Assembly: GCA_964249915.1 (NCBI GenBank)
Contig: CAXUEL010000034.1
Location: 1-22,936, forward strand
DNA from: Lichenicola sp964249915
GTDB lineage: Bacteria; Pseudomonadota; Alphaproteobacteria; Acetobacterales; Acetobacteraceae
DNA length: 22,936 bases
Direction of reading: 5' to 3'
The notes beneath the pieces are model-generated. The model saw only the letters and a program-made list of their open reading frames with translations, had not been told where the DNA came from and did no database searches. The position numbers and the translations under genes were made by a program. How positions within the stretch are numbered: the first letter of the stretch is position 1; each line of letters begins with the position of its first letter. Below are positions 1-7,300 of the stretch, one piece after another.

Positions 1-421
1 GCACGCCGCCGCCGTGCAGGGCGTCGAGGGCGAGGATCTCCGACGCGTTGCCGCGGATCGCCTGCGGCCGGTGCGCCAGCAGTTCCAGCGCGACGGCCGA
101 GCGGTACTCCAGCGCGCCCACCGCGACGGGATCGAGGATCCAGGGCGTGCCGGCCTCCCGCGCGGCCGCGGCGGCGGCGTGCATGCCGCGGGCACGGTCG
201 GGGGTCATGGTGCCGAGGTTGATCACCAGGGCGGCCGCGATCCGCGCGAATGGCCCCGCCTCCTCGGCCGACTCGACCATGGCGGGCGAGGCCCCGACCG
301 CCAGCAGGGCGTTGGCGGTGCTGTTGGTGACCACGAGGTTGGTGATGCTGTGCACCAGCGGGCAGCGCGCCCGCAGGCGGTCGAGGGTGTCGGCGACGGC
401 GGCGGGGCTCTGGTCGGTCAT
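1..421 (-). CDS. thiM: Hydroxyethylthiazole kinase (partial, N-terminal part)
   Basis: ThiM phosphorylates 4-methyl-5-(2-hydroxyethyl)thiazole with ATP, the thiazole salvage step of thiamine synthesis in the cytoplasm. The first 140 or so residues are visible, against a usual length of about 265, and the gene runs off the left edge. The start at 421 reads MTDQSPAAV. It is followed by the family hallmarks VHSITNLVVTN and ANALLAVGASPAM near residues 23-50, then VINLGTMTP, WILDPVAVGA and the very typical IRGNASEI near residue 130. These are established ThiM motifs lining the thiazole site and trimer interface. The ATP-binding C-terminal part lies outside the window. The gene diverges from modA across an 84-base gap. 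thiE would be a common downstream neighbour, but that cannot be seen here. Confidence 0.93.
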   Translation of the reverse strand, partial: MTDQSPAAVADTLDRLRARCPLVHSITNLVVTNSTANALLAVGASPAMVESAEEAGPFARIAAALVINLGTMTPDRARGMHAAAAAAREAGTPWILDPVAVGALEYRSAVALELLAHRPQAIRGNASEILALDALHGGGV

Positions 422-505
422 GGACGGTGTCCGGGGCGGTGGTTGCGGAGTTGGTCGCGGCGGGCGCTCCGATCTAGGGTCGCAGTTGTCGAGGGAGAAC
501 GGGAC

Positions 506-1306
506 ATGGCGGCGGTCAGATCGGGCGGACGCGGCGGCGTGGGAGCGGCGAGGCTCATCCTATGGCTGGCCCTGGCGTCGATGCCCGGCGCCGTCGGCCG
601 GGCCGATGCGGCGGAGCGGCCGGTCACCGTGTTCGCCGCAGCCTCCCTGACCGACGCGATGGGCAAGGTGGCGCGGCTGTGGGCGGCGCAGGGGCATCCG
701 ATGCCGGCCCTCTCGTTTGCGTCCAGCGCGGTGCTGGCGCGGCAGGCGGCGCAGGGCGCGCCGGCCGACCTGTTCGTGTCGGCGGACGAGAAGTGGATGG
801 ACTGGGTGGCGGCGCGCGGGCTGGTGCAGCCCGGCACCCGCGGCGACCTGCTCGGCAACAGCCTGGTGCTGGTGGAGAAGCAGGGAGAGCCGCCGGTGGC
901 GATCGGGCCGACGCTCGACCTCGCGGCGCTGCTCGGGCCGGGCGGCAGGCTGGCGGTCGGCGACCCCCGTTCGGTGCCGGCGGGGCTGTATGCCCAGGCG
1001 GCGCTGACCAAGCTCGGGCTGTGGGCTTCGGTGTCCGGCCGGCTGGCGCCGGCGGAGAACGTCCGGGCGGCGCTGCTGCTGGTGGAACGCGGCGAGGTCC
1101 GGGCCGGGATCGTGTACGGCAGCGACGTCCGCGCGGCGCCGGGGCTGTCGGCTGCCGGAACCTTCCCGGAAACCAGCCATCCGCCGATCCTGTATCCGGC
1201 GGCGGCGCTGACGGCGGCACCCGAGGCGAGGGCGTTCCTGCGCTTCCTGCACGCCGCGCCGGCCGGTGCCGTGTTCCGCGATGCCGGGTGCCAGACCCTT
1301 CCCTGA
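506..1306 (+). CDS. modA: Molybdate ABC transporter, periplasmic binding protein ModA
   Basis: ModA captures molybdate (or tungstate) in the periplasm and delivers it to the ModBC pump. The protein is 266 residues, normal for the family. The ATG at 506 is preceded by GAGGGAG eight bases upstream. The frame is open further upstream, but that stretch lies antisense to thiM. Residues 1-36 form a signal peptide with an arginine-containing n-region, the core LILWLALASM and an ADA-AE cleavage zone. The mature part opens with VTVFAAASLTDAM, the classic ModA oxyanion-binding segment. It continues with FASSAVLARQ near residue 71, ADLFVSADEKWMD near 87, and a YGSDV segment near the usual C-terminal ligand region. 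Its stop overlaps the modB start as TGATG, so the two are probably translationally coupled. I recognised no ModE-type operator in the upstream gap. Confidence 0.95.
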   Translation: MAAVRSGGRGGVGAARLILWLALASMPGAVGRADAAERPVTVFAAASLTDAMGKVARLWAAQGHPMPALSFASSAVLARQAAQGAPADLFVSADEKWMDWVAARGLVQPGTRGDLLGNSLVLVEKQGEPPVAIGPTLDLAALLGPGGRLAVGDPRSVPAGLYAQAALTKLGLWASVSGRLAPAENVRAALLLVERGEVRAGIVYGSDVRAAPGLSAAGTFPETSHPPILYPAAALTAAPEARAFLRFLHAAPAGAVFRDAGCQTLP

Positions 1307-1995
1307 TGCCCGGCTTCGCGCTCGACCCGGCGCAATGGGAGGCGGTGCGGCTGACCCTGCGCGTGGCGCTGCTGGCGGTGGCAGGCGCCCTGCCGGTGGC
1401 GCTGCTGCTGGCGTGGCTGCTGGCGCGTCCGGTGCTGCCGGGACGGCCGCTGCTGGACGCGCTGGTGCACCTGCCGACCGTGCTGCCGCCGGTGGTCACC
1501 GGATGGCTGCTGCTGCTGCTGTTCGGGCTCAACGGCCCGGCGGGCGCGGTGCTGTGGCATTTGTTCCGGGCGCGGCTGGTGTTCACCAGCGAGGGGGCGG
1601 CGCTGGCGACCGCGGTGATGGTGCTGCCGCTGATGGTGCGCACGATCCGGCTGTCGCTGGAGGCGATCGATCCAGGGCTGCCGGCCGCCGCCGCCGGGCT
1701 CGGCGCCGGCCCGCTGGACCGCTTCCTGTCCGTGACGCTGCCGCTGGCCGCTCCCGGCGTGCTGGCCGCGGTGGCGATCGGCTATGCCGCCAGCCTCGGC
1801 GAGTTCGGCGCGGTGATCACCTTTGCCGGCAGCATCCCGGGGCGCACGCAGACCCTGCCGCTGGCGATCTACCAGGCGCTGCAGGTGCCGGGCGGCGAGG
1901 CGGCGGCGGCACGGCTGGCCTCGGTGTCGATCGTGCTGGCGCTGGCCGGGCTGCTGCTGTCGGAGCTGCTGCTGCGCCGGCTGCGTCGGCGGTGA
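1306..1995 (+). CDS. modB: Molybdate ABC transporter permease ModB
   Basis: This is the inner-membrane channel subunit of the molybdate importer, 229 residues, which is the usual size. The start ATG at 1306 shares its A with the modA stop codon. Hydrophobic spans are visible near residues 17-40, 55-76, 97-115, 150-173 and 205-224. The cytoplasmic EAA loop that docks on the ATPase is clear: AAAGLGAGPLDRF at about 128-140, followed by LPLAAPG. The segment ASLGEFGAVITFAG near 162-175 is characteristic of ModB and related oxyanion permeases. The last codons overlap the GTG start of modC. The ModB call rests on these motifs and on lying between modA and modC. Confidence 0.95.
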   Translation: MPGFALDPAQWEAVRLTLRVALLAVAGALPVALLLAWLLARPVLPGRPLLDALVHLPTVLPPVVTGWLLLLLFGLNGPAGAVLWHLFRARLVFTSEGAALATAVMVLPLMVRTIRLSLEAIDPGLPAAAAGLGAGPLDRFLSVTLPLAAPGVLAAVAIGYAASLGEFGAVITFAGSIPGRTQTLPLAIYQALQVPGGEAAAARLASVSIVLALAGLLLSELLLRRLRRR

Positions 1996-3092
1996 CGCTC
2001 CAGGTGCGGCTGCGGCACCGCTTCGCGGACGGGCAGTCGCTGGACCTGTCGCTCCAGGCGCCGCTGCCGGGGATCGTCGGGCTGTTCGGACCGTCCGGCG
2101 CCGGCAAGAGCACGCTGGTGTCGGCGCTGTGCGGCGTGTTCCGGCCGGACTGGAGCGAGATCAGGCTGGGCGACCGGGTGCTGTCCGGCCCCGGCACCTG
2201 GCTCAGGCCGGAAGCGCGACGCATCGGCACCGTGTTCCAGGACGGCCGGCTGTTCCCGCACCTGTCGGTGACCGGGAACCTGCGCTACGGCGCCAGGCGG
2301 GCGCCGGCCTCCGCCGAGGGACCCGGCTTCGACGAGGTGGTGGCGCTGCTGGGCATCGAGACGCTGCTGCGTCGGCGCACCCGCGCCCTGTCCGGCGGCG
2401 AGCGGCAGCGTGTGGCGATCGGGCGCGCGCTGCTGTCGCGGCCGGCGTTGTTGGCGATGGACGAGCCGCTGTCCGGGCTGGACGACGCGCGTCGGGCGGA
2501 AATTCTGCCGTTCCTGCTGCGGCTGCGCGCGCGGGCCGGCCTGCCGATCCTGTACGTGACGCACCGGCGGGACGAGGCGATGCAGCTCTGCGACACCCTG
2601 GCGCTGGTCGAGGCCGGGCGGGTGGTGGGATGTGGTCCGGCGGCGGCGATGCTGTCGGATGGTCCGATGGCGGAGCGGCCGGACGCGGCGGCGCTGCTGG
2701 AAGGGGTGGTCGCCGGGCATGAGGCGGAGCGCGGGCTGACGCGGATCGACGCGGGCGGGTTGGTGCTGTCGGTCGCGTTGCTGCCGTGCGCGGTCGGCAC
2801 GCCGCTGCGGCTGTCGGTTCCGGCGCGCGAGGTGGTGCTGCTGCGGCCCGACGGTGCCGCGCCGCGGACCAGCGCCCAGAACGCGCTGCCGATGCGCGTG
2901 CGCGCGGTCCGTCCGGTGGGAGACGCGGAGGCTGTGGTGGTGCTGGAGCCGCGGCCGGACGGCGGCGCGGCGCTGCTGTCGCGGGTGACGCGGGATTCGG
3001 TCGCCAGGCTCGGGCTGGCGCCGGGGATCCCGTTGCTGGCGCTGGTGAAGTCGTCGTCGGTGTCGGTGCTGGATCGGGAGGAACGAGGATGA
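1992..3092 (+). CDS. modC: Molybdate ABC transporter ATP-binding protein ModC
   Basis: ModC hydrolyses ATP to drive molybdate uptake through ModB. The chosen start is the GTG at 1992, whose GTGA overlaps the modB stop; it gives the expected N-terminus and 366 residues. Visible motifs are Walker A GPSGAGKST at 33-41, Q-loop VFQDGRLFPH near 81-90, ABC signature LSGGERQRV at 133-141, Walker B LLAMDEP at 153-159, D-loop SGLDD, and the switch histidine in YVTHRRDEA at 191. Residues of about 290-360 form a C-terminal TOBE/Mop domain. It contains SAQNALPMRV, close to the consensus found in ModC, where the domain binds oxyanion and can regulate transport. The stop overlaps the next start as ATGA. No modD or modE is seen. 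Confidence 0.95.
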   Translation: MTLQVRLRHRFADGQSLDLSLQAPLPGIVGLFGPSGAGKSTLVSALCGVFRPDWSEIRLGDRVLSGPGTWLRPEARRIGTVFQDGRLFPHLSVTGNLRYGARRAPASAEGPGFDEVVALLGIETLLRRRTRALSGGERQRVAIGRALLSRPALLAMDEPLSGLDDARRAEILPFLLRLRARAGLPILYVTHRRDEAMQLCDTLALVEAGRVVGCGPAAAMLSDGPMAERPDAAALLEGVVAGHEAERGLTRIDAGGLVLSVALLPCAVGTPLRLSVPAREVVLLRPDGAAPRTSAQNALPMRVRAVRPVGDAEAVVVLEPRPDGGAALLSRVTRDSVARLGLAPGIPLLALVKSSSVSVLDREERG

Positions 3093-3736
3093 ACGAGCCG
3101 GCCTGGCTGACCTGGGCGCGCGAGGTGCAGGCGCTGGCGCAGAGCGGCCTCGCCTTTACCCGCGACCCGTACGACGTCGAGCGCTACCGGGCGCTGACCG
3201 CGCTGGCGGCGCGGATGATGGCGGCAGCGAGCGGCGGGGCGGCGACGGCGGACGCGCTGGCGGCGCTGTTCGCGGCCGAGGCGGGCTATGCGACTCCGAA
3301 GGTGGACGTGCGCGGCGCGGTGTTCGATGCCGGGGGCCGGCTGCTGATGGTGCGCGAGCTGGCGGATGGCGGGCGCTGGACCCTGCCGGGCGGCTGGGCG
3401 GACGTGAACCAGACCGCCGCCGAATGCGCCGTGCGCGAGGTGCTGGAGGAGTCCGGCTACGTGGTGCGGGCGGAGAAGCTGGCGCTGCTGCACGACCGCG
3501 CGCGGCAGGGCCATCATCCGGCCGGGCCGTTCTCGATCTACAAGCTGTTCTTCTTGTGCACGCTCGCCTCCGATGCGCCGGTGGCGACCGGCCCGAACAT
3601 CGAGACCACCGGGGCCCGGTTCTGGGCCGAGCACGAGATCCCGGCCGAGCTGTCCACCGGCCGGGTGCTGCCGCAGCAGATCGCGCGGATGTTCGCGCAC
3701 CACCGGCAGCCGGAGCTGCCGACGGAGTTCGATTGA
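3089..3736 (+). CDS. Nudix hydrolase with N-terminal Nudix_hydro_N-type domain
   Basis: This is a 215-residue member of the Nudix superfamily, Mg-dependent enzymes that cleave nucleoside diphosphates linked to another moiety. The ATG at 3089 overlaps the modC stop (ATGA) and has a GGGAGG-type ribosome binding site. Residues 4-65 (WLTWAREVQALAQSGL, then DPYDVERY) resemble the helical N-terminal extension of the Nudix_hydro_N group. The catalytic Nudix box spans about 102-124 and ends REVLEESGY, so the metal-binding REXXEE core is intact. The first conserved glutamate of GX5EX7REUXEEXGU is a glutamine (Gln108 in WADVNQ). Later KLFFLCTL and IETTGARFWAEHEIP fit the same group. The substrate cannot be read from sequence; ADP-ribose or an NDP-sugar is plausible. 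Its location in the mod operon is noteworthy but does not prove a molybdenum role. Confidence 0.88.
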   Translation: MNEPAWLTWAREVQALAQSGLAFTRDPYDVERYRALTALAARMMAAASGGAATADALAALFAAEAGYATPKVDVRGAVFDAGGRLLMVRELADGGRWTLPGGWADVNQTAAECAVREVLEESGYVVRAEKLALLHDRARQGHHPAGPFSIYKLFFLCTLASDAPVATGPNIETTGARFWAEHEIPAELSTGRVLPQQIARMFAHHRQPELPTEFD

Positions 3737-3760
3737 CGCCTACCGGTCAGCCGGCGGGGG

Positions 3761-4003
3761 TCAGCCGACGGGGCGGCGCGGCGGGCGGACGGGTGCCGTC
3801 GCGGCGCTTGCGGGCGCCGAAGTGCCGCGCAGCTCGACCTCCAGCTCGGCGATGCGCTTGCGCACGCTGTCGCGCAGGGTGGGCGCGGTATGCGCCTTCA
3901 TCGCCTGGAGGGTCTCGCGCAGCTCGCGCAGCTGCTTCTGCTTCTCGGCCACGCTGCGCCGGATCGGCTGGTTGTCGGAAAACTGTCCCTGGAAGGCGCG
4001 CAT
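3761..4003 (-). CDS. Small coiled-coil hypothetical protein
   Basis: I do not recognise a family for this 80-residue protein. The ATG at 4003 has an AGGGGAG ribosome binding site a few bases upstream. A longer in-frame start at 4072 lacks that support and overlaps a promoter-like element. Residues 17-36 (VAEKQKQLRELRETLQAM) and 44-58 (LRDSVRKRIAELEVEL) have heptad-like hydrophobic spacing with many Arg, Glu, Lys and Gln, suggesting two short amphipathic helices or a coiled coil. Residues 61-80 are a Pro/Ala/Arg tail, probably disordered. There is no signal peptide or membrane segment, so it is likely cytoplasmic. It converges on the Nudix gene with a 24-base gap. Codon third positions are GC-rich like the neighbours. 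Confidence 0.6.
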   Translation of the reverse strand: MRAFQGQFSDNQPIRRSVAEKQKQLRELRETLQAMKAHTAPTLRDSVRKRIAELEVELRGTSAPASAATAPVRPPRRPVG

Positions 4004-4078
4004 CGGTTTTCTCCCCTCTTGATCCTTGAGGCGGGCGTGGCCGTCTCGGAACGAGCCTTGTTGCCGGCCCATGACGGT

Positions 4079-4109
4079 ATTGTATGGCACCGGGCCGGGG
4101 GAGGGCCAA
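4079..4109 (-). promoter_or_regulatory. Possible sigma70-type promoter of the small coiled-coil gene
   Basis: On the minus strand, TACAAT (4084-4079) resembles a -10 box and TTGGCC (4109-4104) a weak -35 box. The 19-base spacer is longer than ideal. It sits about 75 bases upstream of the ATG at 4003, in one of the few AT-rich spots of this gap. If used, transcription would begin at about 4072, favouring the 4003 start over the longer one. Confidence 0.25.
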
Positions 4110-4360
4110 GCCTTCGGACAGGCGAATCCTGGCGGGTGCGGGCATGGCGGGATCAGCCCGAGCTGGACAGAACCGGTGCGGGCATCGGCCGATGGTGGCC
4201 AGGCCGGCGTGTCAGGGGTGGGCCGGCTGGTCCGGACGCCGATCAGCCCGGATGGCCTGAGCGGGCGGCCTGGTAGAGCCGTCCGCAGGAAGCGTCCGTC
4301 TGGATGCAACAACCGCACGACGGCTATCCATGGCAAACGCCGGCGGAGCGCATTGCCACC
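4110..4360. other. Intergenic stretch, no gene recognised
   Basis: This completes the 357-base gap between the small coiled-coil gene and the end of the octad-repeat gene. Open frames across it are shadows with atypical composition. The only pattern I noticed is a 10-base direct repeat GATCAGCCCG at 4151-4160 and 4241-4250, 90 bases apart. I saw no convincing rho-independent terminator for the large gene upstream. Confidence 0.5.
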
Positions 4361-7300
4361 TCACCCGTACAGCGCGCCGAGCTGGGAAGACGTCATCTCG
4401 TAAATCTGGGTCTTCGTGAACGCGGCAAGCTGCTGCATCCTGTAGGCGTTGAGCTGGCTGGTGGTGACCGCGGCAACCTGCGCCTCCGACAGCGCGCCGA
4501 TGGCGGCGTTGCCCAGGGCGGTGAAGCCGGCCGTGCCGAGCGAGGCAATGTCGGCGGTCGAGAGCTCAGCCACCTGATCCGAGCCGAACCCGGCGGCGTT
4601 CGAGGAGAACGCCGCGACCTGCGTGGTCGTCAGGGCGGCGACCTGGTCGGGTCCAAGGCCCGAGACCTGCGTGGCGGTCAGGCTCGCAACCTGGGTCGGA
4701 GACAAGGCGGCAAACTGCGCGGGACCCAGGGCCAGGAACTGCGTGGTGGTCAGGGCGGCGATCTGGGTGGAGGACAGGGCGGCGACCTGGTCGACGCCCA
4801 GCCCTGTGGTGCCGGAATAGGACATCGCCGCGACCTGTCCGGCCGACAGGGTCGCAAGCTGATCCGTCGACAGCGCGGCGACCTGGGCCGAGCCGAGGGC
4901 GGCGACTTGGCCGGTCGTGAGGCTGGACACCAGCGCGCCGAGCCCGGCGATGGCGGCCGTGCCCAGGCTGCCGATCCCGGCCTGGGACAAGGCGGCGAGC
5001 TGGCCGGTGGCGAGGGCGTCGATGATGGCGTCGGGGATCGCGGCGACCTGTGCCGAGCCCAGCCCCGCGAGCTGGGCCGGCTGCAGCAGGGTGACCCGGC
5101 CCGCGACGGCGTCGACGTCGAGCCCGGCGATGGCGGCGGACGACAGGGCCTGCAACGTTTGGTCCGGCAGGGCATCGATCTGGTCCGACGACAAGGCGGC
5201 CACCTGGGCCGAGCTCAGTGCCCCGGCCTGGCTGCTGGTGAGGGCATCGAGCTGGCTGCCGCTCAGGCTGCCGATCGCGCCGGCGGAAAGCCCGCCGATC
5301 CCGGTCACGGACAGCGAGGCCAGCTGGCTGGTGGTCAGGGCGTTCAGCATGTCCGGGGGAAGGGACGCGGTCTGGACGGAGTTCAGGGCGCCGATCTGGG
5401 AGGGGGTGAGGGCGGTGATCTGGGTCGTGCCGAGGCTGGCCACAGCGTCGCCGGAAAGCCCGGCAAGGCCTGCCGGCGAAAGCGCGACCAGCTGGTCGGT
5501 CGTCAGGCCGGACACGATGTCGGTCGACAGCGCGCTGAGCTGCGACGAGGTCAGGGCCGCAAGCTGGGCCGAGGACAGGGCGCTCATCTGGGTGTCGTCC
5601 AGGGTGCCGATGTTCCGGGGCGCGAGTGCTGCGATCTGGGCGGTGCTGAGCGAGGAAAGCTGAGTCGAGCTCCAGGTGCTGGTGCCGTCCGCCGTCAGGC
5701 CGGCGATGCCGGTCGTCGAGAAGGCGGCTACCTGTAGGCTGGTCAGCACGGCGATGTCGGCGGTCGGAATGGCTCCCGTCTGCGACGAACTGAGGGCCCT
5801 GACCTGGATCCCGGTGAGCCCGCTCGCCTGCACGGGGCTGAGCGCCTGCAGTTGTTCGGTGGTCAGGGCGGCGGCGGCGGCGGTGGAAAGGGCGCCGATC
5901 TGGGCGCTGGACAGAGCGGCGAGATCATCCGTCCCGAAGGCGGCGACCTGCGCCCGACCAAGCGCCCCGATCTGGCCTGTCGACAGGATGGCGATCGCGT
6001 CGACGGGCAGGCCGGCGATGCCGACGGGGCTCAGCGCGGCGATCTGGCCCGTCGTCAGGGCGGCGAGGTTGGTGGTGGAAAGGGTGCCGATCTGGGACGA
6101 CCCGAGTGCCGCCACCTGCATGCCCGTGAGGGCGCCGATCTGGGTCGGCGTGAAGGCCGCGACCTGGGTCGTCGTCAGGGCGGCGACGGCGGCGCCGGAC
6201 AAGGCGGAAAGCTGGCTGCCGGTCAGGGCGTTGAGGATGGCGGTCGACAGGACGGCGGACTGCGCCGGCTTGAGCGAGGCGAGCTGAGAGCGTGTCAGGC
6301 CGGAGGTCTGGGCGGTGGACAGGGCGCCAAGGTCATCGGTGGTGAGCCCGCCGATCGCGGTCGCGGACAGGAACGCGAGCTGGCTGGAGCCCAGGGCGGG
6401 AATGCTGCCGCTGGCAACGGCGGCAACCTGCGCGGACGTCAGCGCGCCGACCTGGGCCGGTTCGAGGGCGACGACCTGGGTGGATGACAGGCTGGCGATC
6501 TGGCCGGTGGAGAGGGCCGCGACCTGGGTCGGCCTGAGGACGGCGATCCGGTCGGTGCCCAGGGCGGCGACGGCGTCTGCGGTCAGGCCGCTGATGCCGC
6601 CGGGCGAGAGGGCAGCGACCTGGCCGGTGGTCAGCGCGGCGACGTCGGCGACGGGCAGGGCTGCGACCTGGGCTGATCCCAGCGCGCCGAGCTGGTTGGT
6701 GGTCAGGGCGTTGATCTGGGTCGGCGTGAAGGCCGCGACCTGGGCCGTCGTCAGGGCGGCGATGTCGGCAGCCGGGATGGCGGACAGCTGGGCGCTGCTG
6801 AGCGCGTTCAGGGTCGCGGTCGACAGGGCGGCGATCTGGACCGCCCTGACCGCAGCAAGCTGTGTGCGGGTGAAGCCGGCGACCTGGGTGGCGGAAAGCG
6901 CTGCGAGATCAGGGCCGGTGAAGCCGGTGATGGCGGCGCCCGAAAGCGCGCCGAGCTGGGTGGAGGTCAGGACCGGGATGAGGCTGCCGGGGATGGCGGC
7001 CACCTGGGCCGAGGCGAGCGCGCCGACCTGCGGAGGCGTGAGGACGGCAAGCTGCATGGATGACAGCGCGGCGACCTGGCCCGGCGTGAGAGCCGCGACC
7101 TGGGTCGGCTTCAGGGCGGCGACCTGGGTGGTGGACAGGCTCGAGATGGCGTCGGTGGTCAGGCCGCTGATGCCGCCGGGCGAGAGGGCAGCGACCTGGC
7201 CGGTGGTCAGCGCGGCGACGTCGGCGACGGGCAGGGCGGCGACCTGGGCTGATCTCAACGTGCCGAGCTGGCCGGTGGTCAGGGCGCCGACCTGGGTCGG

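Noticed and set aside
14..505. Longer modA start upstream of 506
   Set aside because: It would overlap thiM antisense and place the signal peptide internally. The ATG at 506 has a proper ribosome binding site.
422..505. ModE operator or molybdenum-cofactor riboswitch before modA
   Set aside because: The 84-base gap shows no recognisable ModE dyad and is too short for the known riboswitch architecture.
4004..4336. Upstream extension of the small coiled-coil gene to about 4336
   Set aside because: The added residues are Pro/Arg-rich and not protein-like, and the best ribosome binding site is at the 4003 start.
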